A DNA stretch of 64,000 nt from contig NZ_CP162599.1 in NCBI RefSeq assembly GCF_040958695.1, positions 158,001 to 222,000 of the forward strand. Direction: 5' to 3'. A program made the position numbers and the translations under genes. Within the stretch, counting starts at the first letter, position 1. Each line of letters starts with the position of its first letter. Of the stretch, positions 9,070-17,599 are shown piece after piece. The notes under the pieces were generated by a model, which saw only the letters and a program-made list of their open reading frames with translations, had not been told where the DNA came from and did no database searches. Source of the stretch: Ornithinibacillus sp. 4-3. Lineage in GTDB: Bacteria; Bacillota; Bacilli; Bacillales; Amphibacillaceae.

Positions 9070-9116
9070 AAAACGCATAATGATATAAGAATTTCATTAT
9101 ATTTGAGGAGGAAATA

Positions 9117-9746
9117 ATGAAGCTGAGTGAAAGGCAAGAGCACATAATAGAGATAGTCAAAGAACATCAACCAGTTAGTGGTGAAAAAATTTCGAAATTA
9201 TTAGATGTATCAAGAGCAACATTGAGATCTGATTTATCCTTTTTAACGCTTGCTGGAATCCTACAAGCTACACCTAAAATTGGTTATACATATACTGGAG
9301 CGGATTTAGAAGCTTTATTTTTTTTCAAAACATTTAGTACAAAAGTCAATGAAGTGATGATGCCACCTTTACTGATTAATAATAATACTTCCATTAGAGA
9401 TGCAATTACGACCTTATTTATGTATGATGTAGGTTCTCTATATGTTACAGATGAAGAGAAGCTTTTAGTCGGAGTTTTATCTCGTAAAGACTTATTAAGA
9501 GCATCATTGAATACGAATATTGATAATACACCTGTAGCTGTCTGTATGACTCGAGTACCTCATATTAAAACTTGTTCTAAGGATATGGATATTTTAGAAG
9601 CGGCTAGTATTCTTCAAGATTTTGAGGTAGATTCATTGCCGGTAGTTGATGAGACCAATGATAGACAGGTAATTGGTAAAATTACTAAAACTAGAGTGTT
9701 AAATTTTATTACTCAACAAGCTAGAAATGTAGAATTAAATAGATAA
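9117..9746 (+). CDS. ccpN: CcpN-type transcriptional regulator (HTH plus two CBS domains)
   Basis: A 209-residue protein. The N-terminal HTH_11 domain (about residues 1-60, KISKLLDVSRATLRSDLSFL) is followed by two CBS domains (about 78-135 and 143-205), the architecture and length of B. subtilis CcpN (YqzB). CcpN represses gluconeogenic genes such as gapB and pckA during glycolysis; the CBS pair senses adenine nucleotides and metabolites. The start follows GAGGAGGAAATA. The gene is 12 bases from yqfL and divergent from ppdK, so ppdK is a likely extra CcpN target in this organism. Confidence 0.93.
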   Translation: MKLSERQEHIIEIVKEHQPVSGEKISKLLDVSRATLRSDLSFLTLAGILQATPKIGYTYTGADLEALFFFKTFSTKVNEVMMPPLLINNNTSIRDAITTLFMYDVGSLYVTDEEKLLVGVLSRKDLLRASLNTNIDNTPVAVCMTRVPHIKTCSKDMDILEAASILQDFEVDSLPVVDETNDRQVIGKITKTRVLNFITQQARNVELNR

Positions 9747-9758
9747 AGGGGACTAATT

Positions 9759-10586
9759 ATGAGAAATGAAATCGTTATTTACACCATTTCTGATTCACTA
9801 GGGGAAACTTCGCAAAAATTTTTATCAGCTGTATTAGCACAATATCCAGATTTAACCTTTAATATTAGCTATAAATTCCCTTTTGTGAACAAAGAGGAAG
9901 AGTTACTTGGAATTTTACGGGATGCGCTGAATGATAAGGCGCTTGTTATAAGTACATTAGTGAATAATGAATTGGCAGAGGCAGCAAGAAAATTTAGCAG
10001 TCAAAATCATTTACTCTATCTGGATTTAATGAGTCCCTTTTTCGACATTATTAGATCCATGACAGGAGCTAATCCAATAGAAAAACCAGGTACTGTACAT
10101 AAGTTAGATACGGAGTATTTTAATAAAATAGCGGCTATTGAATTTGCGGTGAAGTATGATGATGGCAAGAACCCCCAAGGATTTCTAGATTCAGATATAG
10201 TCATACTAGGAGTTTCCCGTACTTCAAAAACCCCGCTAAGTATGTATTTGGCAAATAGAGGACATAAAGTTTCAAATCTCCCGCTAATTCCCGAGGTTCC
10301 TTTACCTCAAGTTTTAGCAGAGGTAGATAGAAAAAGAATTATTGGTTTAATTTGTCATCCAGATAATCTATCTAGAATTAGAAGTAATCGTTTAGATTCT
10401 TTAGGATTGAATCATACTTCCAGCTATACAAACTTAGAAAAAATTTATGCTGAATTAGAGTATTCAAAACAAGTATTTAAAGAATACGGTGCTTATGTAA
10501 TAGACGTTACAGACAAGTCAATCGAGGAAACAGCCTATATGGTAGAGGAATATTTGAAAAGCTTTGAGGAGCTAGGTCAAAGCTAG
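9759..10586 (+). CDS. yqfL: pyruvate, phosphate dikinase regulatory protein (kinase/phosphorylase, DUF299)
   Basis: A 275-residue PSRP/RP-family bifunctional enzyme. It inactivates PPDK by ADP-dependent phosphorylation of the active-site threonine and reactivates it by Pi-dependent phosphorolysis. The P-loop-like motif GVSRTSKTP lies at residues 151-159, and the N-terminal SDSLGETSQK motif is typical. It forms an operon with ccpN, and the presence of ppdK across the promoter region supplies its substrate. That is notable because B. subtilis has the same ccpN-yqfL pair but lacks ppdK. Confidence 0.95.
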   Translation: MRNEIVIYTISDSLGETSQKFLSAVLAQYPDLTFNISYKFPFVNKEEELLGILRDALNDKALVISTLVNNELAEAARKFSSQNHLLYLDLMSPFFDIIRSMTGANPIEKPGTVHKLDTEYFNKIAAIEFAVKYDDGKNPQGFLDSDIVILGVSRTSKTPLSMYLANRGHKVSNLPLIPEVPLPQVLAEVDRKRIIGLICHPDNLSRIRSNRLDSLGLNHTSSYTNLEKIYAELEYSKQVFKEYGAYVIDVTDKSIEETAYMVEEYLKSFEELGQS

Positions 10587-10598
10587 TTTTAATATAAA

Positions 10599-10851
10599 CA
10601 AAGAGATTGGGACAAACGGAAAAACAAAGCTTGAAATCCGAACTATATTCAAATGAAGCGGAGGAAATATACGTAGACTCCTGTGGGAAAGCGAAGTGTG
10701 AAGACCCCACAGGAAAAGTGTATTTCTTTTCCAAGGAGGCTGAGGACAAGCCCACAAAAAGCGAAGTATATTTCCGAAGCGGTTATTTACACAATTTATG
10801 TTCGGAATTAATTAAGTAATAAAATCTTTTGTCTCAACCTCTTTCTTAGAT
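10599..10851. repeat. palindromic intergenic repeat with nested stems
   Basis: The ends AAAGAGATTGGGACAAA and TTTTGTCTCAACCTCTTT pair with a few wobbles. Inside, AATCCGAACT pairs with TGTTCGGAATT, GAAGCGGAGGAAATATAC with GTATATTTCCGAAGCGG, and CTCCTGTGGG with CCCCACAGGA. So the whole ~250 bases can fold into a nested cruciform or RNA. The AGACTCCTGTGGGAAAGCGA core is, from recall, a family of interspersed repeats in Bacillaceae genomes. A 70-codon frame inside is a by-product of the symmetry, not a gene. Confidence 0.8.
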
Positions 10852-10870
10852 AAGCTTTATAAAATAATTT

Positions 10871-11605
10871 TTATATTTTGCTATACCCTAGCTTTCTAGA
10901 AACACTTCTTCCAGTTTTCATAATTTGCTCTGCCAAATAATTCAACCGCTCTTTCGTAAGATTAAAATCAACAAATCCAATACTTACTGCACCTATCACC
11001 TTATTCAAGTGATTAAATACGGGGGCAGCTACAGAGGATGTGCCAGGAGTCCGTTCGCTGTGACTCTCACTAAATCCTTGCTGTTTTATGAGATTCAATT
11101 GGTTTTGGAATGCTTCTCTTTCCTTTATTTCTACTAAAGCATTAATAATTTCCTCTGCTTGATATTTAGGCATATTCGCAAGCATTGCTTTGTTTGCTGC
11201 CCCAATATTCATCGGAATCCGTATACCTAACTGATCATAGATACGAATTTGTTTTTGTGAATCTATCCGTTCTATGATTAAGGCAGATAAGCCATCTGGC
11301 TTGTTAAAATAAACGGTCTCTCCTGTTTCATACATCAACTTTTCCAATTCAGTGCGAACTACTTCGCTAAAATCCAAATTATCATATAGCTGTAAACCAT
11401 ACTTTAGCCATGTATTGCCTAGTCGGTAAAATTTTGTCCCTTGATTTTGCTCAATTAATCCATGTTTTATCATTCCGTTTAAAAGCCTATGCATTGTACT
11501 GAGTGGAAGGTTGCATCGCTTGGAAAGTACTGATATAGAAAGTTCTCTCTCCTCGCTAGATGATAATATTTCTGTAATTTGCATTATCCGATCGATCGTT
11601 TGCAT
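10871..11605 (-). CDS. IclR family transcriptional regulator
   Basis: A 244-residue IclR regulator. The N-terminal winged helix (residues 1-65) contains LSKRCNLPLSTMHRLLNGM; the effector domain (about 75-240) has the typical NIGAANKAMLANMP, SERTPGTSSVAAPVF and INIL-like segments. I use the ATG at 11605, preceded by AAGGGG; an ATG six codons upstream (11623) has no ribosome site. It is divergent from the DDAH-rocB-opp cluster and is the obvious candidate regulator of it. A perfect palindrome typical of IclR sites lies directly before the DDAH ribosome site. Confidence 0.9.
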   Translation of the reverse strand: MQTIDRIMQITEILSSSEERELSISVLSKRCNLPLSTMHRLLNGMIKHGLIEQNQGTKFYRLGNTWLKYGLQLYDNLDFSEVVRTELEKLMYETGETVYFNKPDGLSALIIERIDSQKQIRIYDQLGIRIPMNIGAANKAMLANMPKYQAEEIINALVEIKEREAFQNQLNLIKQQGFSESHSERTPGTSSVAAPVFNHLNKVIGAVSIGFVDFNLTKERLNYLAEQIMKTGRSVSRKLGYSKI

Positions 11606-11731
11606 CGAATCTATCCCCTTCATTTAATTTGTTGATACTTCATAGTAATCTAAAAATTTAGATCAGCCAGTATTGACAATAGGTTGTTAAGGCTATTATA
11701 ATCATTTTAATATTTCCTGTAAAAAGAAAAG

Positions 11732-11750
11732 TTTTCCGTTAAACGGAAAA
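11732..11750. promoter_or_regulatory. perfect 19-bp palindrome, candidate IclR operator
   Basis: TTTTCCGTTAAACGGAAAA is a perfect inverted repeat centred at 11741 and abutting the GGAGGG ribosome site of the amidinohydrolase gene. The TTCCG-N5-CGGAA form resembles operators of IclR-family proteins, and an IclR gene is divergent. Binding is inferred. Confidence 0.7.
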
Positions 11751-11762
11751 GGAGGGTGAAAG

Positions 11763-12635
11763 ATGGCTTATAGTAATTCCATGTTTAAAAAAATGAAGCA
11801 TGTTATTGTAAAGCATCCAAAAGATGCCTTTATTAGTCAAGAACATTTAAGCAATGAATGGAAAACATTCAATTATATAGAAGAGCCAGATTATAAAGAG
11901 GCAATACAAGAATATGAGCAATTTTTGTCTATTTTAAAAGAACATGTCGAACAAATAGATTTTTTGCCTGCATCTAATAAGACAGGCCTTGATTCATTGT
12001 ATGCACATGACCCTGTTAAGTTTACAAATGAAGGCGCAATTATATTAAAATCTGGAAAAGCGCTGAGACAACCTGAAGCAGAGGTTTTTCAAAAATTTTT
12101 GGAAGAAAAAAATATCCCGGTTATTGGTAGACTTTCCGGTGGTGCAGTATCAGATGGTGGAGATATTGTGTGGCTGGATGATCGGACATTGGCAGTTGGG
12201 CGAGGATATCGTACAAATGATGAAGCAATCAGGCAGCTAAGAGCAATGACAGAGGGAATGGTTGATGAGTTTATTGTTGTGCAGTTGCCACATGATCAAG
12301 GCGAAGAAGAATGTTTACATCTAATGTCCTTTATCAGTATGGTTGATAAAGACTTGGCCGTTGTTCATTCCCGTCTAATGCCTGTATTTTTTAGACAGTT
12401 ATTAATCGAGCGTGGAATTCAATTGATTGAAGTCTCCAAAGAAGAATATGATAATCTAGGCTGTAATGTACTAGCATTGGCACCAAGAGTTTGTGTTATA
12501 TCAGCTGGTAATGAGGAAACGAAAAGGAAACTAGAAGAAGCAGGGGCTACGGTATATGAATATAAAGGTACGGAGATTTCCTATAAAGGAACAGGTGGTC
12601 CTACATGTTTGACAAGCCCTGTTGTGCGAGTATGA
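11763..12635 (+). CDS. dimethylarginine dimethylaminohydrolase-like amidinohydrolase
   Basis: A 290-residue protein of the guanidino-group modifying superfamily (DDAH, arginine deiminase, amidinotransferase). Catalytic features are YAHDPV (Asp83), GGAVSDGGDIVW, His186 in EECLHLMSF, and the nucleophile Cys282 in GGPTCLTSPVVR. DDAH enzymes hydrolyse N-methylated arginine to citrulline plus methylamine; plain arginine or another guanidine is possible. The start follows GGAGGGTGAAAG. The gene opens a block with rocB and peptide transporters, which supports a role in catabolism of arginine or methylarginine from peptides. Substrate choice is inferred. Confidence 0.85.
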   Translation: MAYSNSMFKKMKHVIVKHPKDAFISQEHLSNEWKTFNYIEEPDYKEAIQEYEQFLSILKEHVEQIDFLPASNKTGLDSLYAHDPVKFTNEGAIILKSGKALRQPEAEVFQKFLEEKNIPVIGRLSGGAVSDGGDIVWLDDRTLAVGRGYRTNDEAIRQLRAMTEGMVDEFIVVQLPHDQGEEECLHLMSFISMVDKDLAVVHSRLMPVFFRQLLIERGIQLIEVSKEEYDNLGCNVLALAPRVCVISAGNEETKRKLEEAGATVYEYKGTEISYKGTGGPTCLTSPVVRV

Positions 12636-12862
12636 TAGAAAATGTTTAAATAGATAATCGTACAATAGAAAGAAGTTACTTAAATGGTCTGACAATAAGT
12701 GATTTAAGAAAGCATAGCCACGAAACATTACTTTTTCAACATGATGCTATAATTCGACACAATGAACAGATTTGTTTTATGTCGATTCCCGATGTTTTAA
12801 ATTGTCGAGGAAAAATTTTTTATCAATAAAGAGAAATTTAGGATGGGAAAGAGGTCAGGATA

Positions 12863-14491
12863 ATGATAGAGAGAAAATGGGGAACCCCCGAAAGTTTAAA
12901 GGAATTGCTTTTGGAAGTTGTCAGTTGGAAAAGCATGACATTAACAGAAGGAGAACGTCAATTTCCAGTAAAACTGAAGAAGAAACTGGAAGCAGTTCCC
13001 TATTTTCAAGAGAATTCTAATTATCTGGCACTTCATGAGGCTGACTTAGGAAGGAAGTTTTTAACAGCCCTTTATAAACATCCTGAAGCAAGGGAGACCA
13101 TCTGTTTAATCAGTCATTTTGATACAGTGAATACAGAAGAATATGGAGACCTTGAGCCACTGGCAACACAGCCCGAAAAAATAACAAAAGCTTTACATGA
13201 TCGGAAAAATGAATTGCCACAGGATGCACGAGAAGATTTGGAGTCAGGTGAATACTTATTTGGTCGTGGTACGATGGACATGAAAATGGGGTTAGTCCTT
13301 CATATGTCTCTTATTGAAAAAGCAAGTGTGGAGAAATGGCCAATTAATTTATTGCTATTGACTGTTCCTGACGAGGAAGTTAACTCTTCAGGGATGAGAT
13401 GTGCCGTGGAAACATTAATCACTTTACAACAGAATTATAATTTAACCTATAAATTATTCCTGAACAGTGAGCCAGTTTTCACAGAGGAATCAAATCAGCA
13501 TTATTTGTATACTGGTACCATTGGGAAAATGTTACCTGCAGCTCTTATTTATGGAAAAGAAACACATGCAGGGAAACCATTGAGCGGCTTAACATCGCCT
13601 TATATAACATCTTATCTGACACAAGAAATGGAATTTAATGATTTATTTCAAGAGACTTCCTATAGTGAAACATCACCTCTTCCAGTGACTTTGCAACAAA
13701 AGGATCTAAAGATGGAATACTCGACGCAAACACCATACCGCTCAGCAGCATTATATAATATTTTTTTGATGGAGCGGAATGCAAATGAGGTGTTTCATTT
13801 ATTCGAACAGGTGGCTGAAACTGCAGCGAAGAAATGTAATGTTGACTACCAGCAAATTTGTCAAAAACAGCAAATGAATCCAATTGGCGAAGTAAAGGTA
13901 ATTCGTTATAAGGATTTACTAGACTGCGCCATACGCAAATTTGGAGTTGAATTTATCGAGCAGATAAAAGAAGATGTACATGCTCATGAAGAATGGGATG
14001 ATCGCGAAAAATCATTGCGCATAACGGATAGATTGATGATCGAATGTCAGGAATTAGGTCCAGCAATCGTTGTTTTATTAGCACCTCCTTATTATCCAGC
14101 AGTTAATTCAACAGGAAATGAATTAATTGAGACTTGTACGGATTTTGTATCTAAAACAGCAGCAGAGAAATTTGGGCTTTCGATAGAACGAAAACACTAT
14201 TTTAATGGTTTATGTGATTTGAGTTATGTAAACTATTCTGGATCTAGTCAGGGATGGACTTCTTTTGAGGAAAATACGCCAGTCTGGGGAAATAGCTATA
14301 CGATTCCATTTGAAAGTATGAAACAATTAAATGCACCAGTATTAAATGTTGGACCGTTAGGAAAAGATGCACATAAACGTACAGAGCGATTGCATATGCG
14401 AAATGCGTTTGAAGAAGTACCAATTATTTTAGAAGAGATGATTGGGATGATAGCTGAAATATATGGAAAAGATATGGTAAAAATTCGCTGA
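12863..14491 (+). CDS. rocB: arginine utilization protein RocB (M20 family)
   Basis: A 542-residue M20-fold metallohydrolase closely matching RocB of the arginine degradation pathway (B. subtilis ~566 residues). Metal/catalytic features are SHFDTVNTEE (His85, Asp87), GRGTMDMKMG (Asp139) and the VPDEEVNSSG glutamates (171-172). The C-terminal half has the family-specific LCDLSYV and NVGPLGKDAHKRTERLH segments. The biochemical function of RocB is not settled. It lies downstream of the DDAH-like gene with a 227-base gap in which I see no clear terminator. Confidence 0.93.
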   Translation: MIERKWGTPESLKELLLEVVSWKSMTLTEGERQFPVKLKKKLEAVPYFQENSNYLALHEADLGRKFLTALYKHPEARETICLISHFDTVNTEEYGDLEPLATQPEKITKALHDRKNELPQDAREDLESGEYLFGRGTMDMKMGLVLHMSLIEKASVEKWPINLLLLTVPDEEVNSSGMRCAVETLITLQQNYNLTYKLFLNSEPVFTEESNQHYLYTGTIGKMLPAALIYGKETHAGKPLSGLTSPYITSYLTQEMEFNDLFQETSYSETSPLPVTLQQKDLKMEYSTQTPYRSAALYNIFLMERNANEVFHLFEQVAETAAKKCNVDYQQICQKQQMNPIGEVKVIRYKDLLDCAIRKFGVEFIEQIKEDVHAHEEWDDREKSLRITDRLMIECQELGPAIVVLLAPPYYPAVNSTGNELIETCTDFVSKTAAEKFGLSIERKHYFNGLCDLSYVNYSGSSQGWTSFEENTPVWGNSYTIPFESMKQLNAPVLNVGPLGKDAHKRTERLHMRNAFEEVPIILEEMIGMIAEIYGKDMVKIR

Positions 14492-14500
14492 CAGAGAATC

Positions 14501-14537
14501 AAAAAATACAGACAAAATAGATGTCTGTATTTTTTTG
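14501..14537 (+). terminator. terminator after rocB
   Basis: AAAAATACAGACA and TGTCTGTATTTTTTT pair around AAATAGA-like loop bases, with a T-run. Confidence 0.85.
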
Positions 14538-14834
14538 TGCGCTAGATTACTTATCACAACGAAAGAAGCATAATTAGCTCATTTAATATCAAACATCTAA
14601 CACAAGACAAAATCTAAATATTTTTGTCATTTCTCCAATTCATGTTAAGAAACTCCATCATTTGAGAATTTTTTAATAAAAAATATCAAACATCGATAAA
14701 CCCTTTTCACCCTTCACTAATTAGATTTAAAAAGCGGTTGTATGAGGTGAATAGTCATTAATTTTTATTTTTCTACATACATAAAAGTAGTGTATCTTTA
14801 ATAAAAATTTACTAATGATTTTGAATTAATTAAA

Positions 14835-14908
14835 TTGGCAAAAAATAAAATACTGTGCTAAAATAGCACGTGAATTGAATTCTGGAACAATATTTCAATA
14901 TATGAAAT
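14835..14908 (+). promoter_or_regulatory. promoter and 19-bp palindrome upstream of opp operon 1
   Basis: TTGGCA (14835-14840), an 18-base spacer and TAAAAT (14859-14864). The palindrome ATATTTCAATATATGAAAT (14890-14908) follows, about 25 bases past the -10, ending just before the GGGGGAG ribosome site. The identical 19 bases occur at 21223-21241 before the second opp operon. The remainder of the 431-base gap after rocB is AT-rich without recognisable genes. Confidence 0.7.
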
Positions 14909-14922
14909 AAGGGGGAGTTTTT

Positions 14923-16584
14923 TTGAAGAAAAGGTGGATTTTGTTACTTTTGGTTGGAATGCTTACTGTATTAGCAGCTTGTGGATTTTCAGGGCCAGAA
15001 GAAAGTGAAGATGCTGAAGGGCCAGATGATGGAAATGATAGTACTGAAGAACCTGCTAGTGCTGAGGCTGATTCAGAACAAGTGCTTAATTTAACAACAA
15101 CCTCAGAGATTGCTTCTCTAGATATTAAAGAAGAGCATGGAGTATTAACGCCAATAGCAAATACGAGAGAAGGATTATATTATATAGATAGGGATCACCA
15201 ACCTGCATTAGCTGGTGCTGAGAGTCATGATATCAGTGATGATGGTTTAGTTCATACATTTACGATTCGTGATAATGTTTGGTCGAACGGAGATCCAGTA
15301 ACAGCACATGACTATGAATACTCATGGAAGCGAATGGTTGGAGAAGTTGGATATTATGCTTATTCATTTGCGAATGCAAATATTGCTAATGCACAAGCGA
15401 TTATGGATGGAGAAGCCGATGCTGATGAGCTTGGAGTTGAAGCGACAGATGATAAGACACTTGTCGTAACATTATCTGAACCATATCCATCATTCACACA
15501 ATCACTAGCATTCCCAGCATTTGGACCAATTAACCAAGCGTTCCAAGAGGCAGCGGGTGATCAATATGGGCAAGAAGCAGATCAAGTTCTTTCAAATGGG
15601 CCATTCTATATTTCTGAGTGGAATCATGGTCAAGGATGGCAATTTAAGAAAAATGAAACTTATTGGAATGCGGATGAAGTAACGCTTGAGGAAGTTAATG
15701 TAAGCGTTGTCAAAGAAGAGTCGACAGCTGTAAACTTATATGAATCTGGGGATAGTGATCTAGTAGAAATTTCAGCAGCATTTATTGACAACTATTCATC
15801 TGATGAGAATTTTTCAACAGAACAAACCGCGATGATTCGTTTCTTACGTTTTAACCATAACCATGAAGCGTTAAGTAATGTGAATTTACGTCGTGCACTT
15901 GATATGGGATGGGATAAACAATCTTTAACAGATATCGTATTAAAAAATGGGTCAATTCCAATGAATTACATCGTTCCTAATATTCATATTGGACCAACAG
16001 GGGAAACATTCCGTGATATTAATGGGGACTTCGGCGGAACACTTGAGGAAGCACAAGATTATTATGCAACAGCTTTAGAGGAGCTGGGTGTATCCACACT
16101 TGAATTAGGTCTTTTAACAGCGGATGATACAGATGATCGTGCGACAGCTGAATATTTGAAAGATCAATGGGAAAGCAATTTAGAAGGACTTACAATTAAT
16201 ATTGTTCTTCAGCCATTCCAAAGTCGTTTAGATATGGAAAAAGCGATTGACTATGATATTTCAATGTCGACCTACACACCGTCTTTCCCAGAGCCACAGC
16301 AGTATATAGGTATGTGGGAAACAGGTGCCAACTTTAACCGAATGGATTATTCAAACCCAGCTTTAGATGAGCTAATTAATGCTGCCAGGGTTGAGCTTGA
16401 TGAACAAAAGCGTTATGATTTACTACTTGAAGCAGAACAAATTTTATTTGAAGAAGATCAAGCAATCGCACCAATGTACCAAAATTCACGTGCTCTTGTA
16501 ATGCAGCCATATGTAAAAGACCTAGTTTATCATCCAACTATTCCTGATTATGATTTACGCTGGGCATATATTGAAGGGAAGTAA
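14923..16584 (+). CDS. oligopeptide ABC transporter substrate-binding lipoprotein (OppA type)
   Basis: A 553-residue extracellular lipoprotein. The signal peptide KKRWILLLLVGMLTV ends in the lipobox LAAC (Cys20), followed by an acidic Ser/Asp/Glu linker. The SBP_bac_5 domain fills the rest, with WSNGDPVTAHDYEYSWKR and the C-terminal NSRALVMQPYVK typical of OppA. The start is a TTG behind GGGGGAG. It is first in an A-B-C-D-F operon. A hairpin after it probably keeps expression of the binding protein above that of the membrane parts. Confidence 0.93.
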   Translation: MKKRWILLLLVGMLTVLAACGFSGPEESEDAEGPDDGNDSTEEPASAEADSEQVLNLTTTSEIASLDIKEEHGVLTPIANTREGLYYIDRDHQPALAGAESHDISDDGLVHTFTIRDNVWSNGDPVTAHDYEYSWKRMVGEVGYYAYSFANANIANAQAIMDGEADADELGVEATDDKTLVVTLSEPYPSFTQSLAFPAFGPINQAFQEAAGDQYGQEADQVLSNGPFYISEWNHGQGWQFKKNETYWNADEVTLEEVNVSVVKEESTAVNLYESGDSDLVEISAAFIDNYSSDENFSTEQTAMIRFLRFNHNHEALSNVNLRRALDMGWDKQSLTDIVLKNGSIPMNYIVPNIHIGPTGETFRDINGDFGGTLEEAQDYYATALEELGVSTLELGLLTADDTDDRATAEYLKDQWESNLEGLTINIVLQPFQSRLDMEKAIDYDISMSTYTPSFPEPQQYIGMWETGANFNRMDYSNPALDELINAARVELDEQKRYDLLLEAEQILFEEDQAIAPMYQNSRALVMQPYVKDLVYHPTIPDYDLRWAYIEGK

Positions 16585-16593
16585 TTGACAAGA

Positions 16594-16635
16594 AAAGAAG
16601 GAGGACGTATCAAATCGATACATCCTCTTCTTTTT
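16594..16635 (+). terminator. intra-operon attenuating hairpin after oppA
   Basis: AAAGAAGGAGGACGTATC pairs with CGATACATCCTCTTCTTTTT (with wobbles) around AAAT. It lies between binding-protein and permease genes, so it likely allows partial read-through. Confidence 0.75.
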
Positions 16636-16666
16636 CTTCAAAGTGCATGAAGAGGGAGTGGTGAAG

Positions 16667-17599
16667 ATGAGTAAGTATATTTTAAAGCGTTTAGGCTATA
16701 TGTTCACTGCATTATTCGTAATTGTTACATTGACATTTTTATTAATGCAACTTCTACCCGGAACCCCATATGGAAATGTAGATGAGTTAACGGATAATCA
16801 AATTGAATTATTAGATAAGCGGTATGGCCTTGATCAACCAGTTGCTATCCAATATGTTAAGTATATTGGAAATTTAGTAAAAGGTGATTTAGGAATTTCA
16901 TTTACATATACGGGACGTTCAGTAAATACGATTATTGCTGAACGAATTGGCCCGTCCGCTTTAATTGGTATGCAAGGACTCGTGTTAGGAATAATTGTTG
17001 GATTAACATTGGGGATTGTGTCTGCTCTTAGACATAATACATTTTTAGATTATGGCTCTGTAGTTGTTGCTGTTCTAGGAATGTCCATTCCATCCTTTAT
17101 TTTCGCAGCATTGATGCAATATTATATAGGTGTACAGTGGAAGCTGCTACCTCCGGCCCTATGGAATGGGTATGCGAATACGATTATGCCTAGTATTGCA
17201 TTATCGGTTACGGTGATGGCAACGGTTGCTCGTTTTATTCGTTCGGAAATGCTAGAAGTCCTAGGCCAGGATTATGTAATTACTGCTCGAGCAAAAGGGA
17301 TTAGTCAATTTAATGTAACAGTGAAACATGTTATTCGTAATGCGCTTATTCCCGTTTTAACGATGCTTGCACCATTGACTGTAGGCCTCTTAACCGGAAC
17401 ATTAGTAATTGAGAAGATATTTGCTGTTCCTGGGATCGGAGAACAATTTACGATGTCGATTTTAGTAAATGATTATAGCGTGATTATGGGAATCACCATT
17501 TTCTATAGCTTTTTATTTGTTGCGATTATTTTTATTGTGGATTTAATGTATGGCTTATTAGATCCTCGTATTCGCCTTGATGGGAGTGATCGCTCATGA
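16667..17599 (+). CDS. oligopeptide ABC transporter permease (OppB type)
   Basis: A 310-residue inner-membrane permease with six membrane segments, an N-terminal KYILKRLGYMFTALF anchor and the EAA loop TARAKGISQFNVTVKHVIRNALIPV. The ATG at 16667 is preceded by GAGGGAGTGGTGAAG; an in-frame ATG eight codons earlier lacks a ribosome site. Its end overlaps the next permease start by four bases (ATGA). Confidence 0.93.
   Translation: MSKYILKRLGYMFTALFVIVTLTFLLMQLLPGTPYGNVDELTDNQIELLDKRYGLDQPVAIQYVKYIGNLVKGDLGISFTYTGRSVNTIIAERIGPSALIGMQGLVLGIIVGLTLGIVSALRHNTFLDYGSVVVAVLGMSIPSFIFAALMQYYIGVQWKLLPPALWNGYANTIMPSIALSVTVMATVARFIRSEMLEVLGQDYVITARAKGISQFNVTVKHVIRNALIPVLTMLAPLTVGLLTGTLVIEKIFAVPGIGEQFTMSILVNDYSVIMGITIFYSFLFVAIIFIVDLMYGLLDPRIRLDGSDRS

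Noticed and set aside
10607..10819. 70-codon plus-strand reading frame after yqfL
   Set aside because: It lies entirely inside the palindromic repeat, has no ribosome site and no family resemblance; the frame is a by-product of the repeat.
12636..12862. Small gene between the DDAH-like gene and rocB
   Set aside because: Short frames here lack ribosome sites and resemble nothing; one overlaps the rocB start in another frame.
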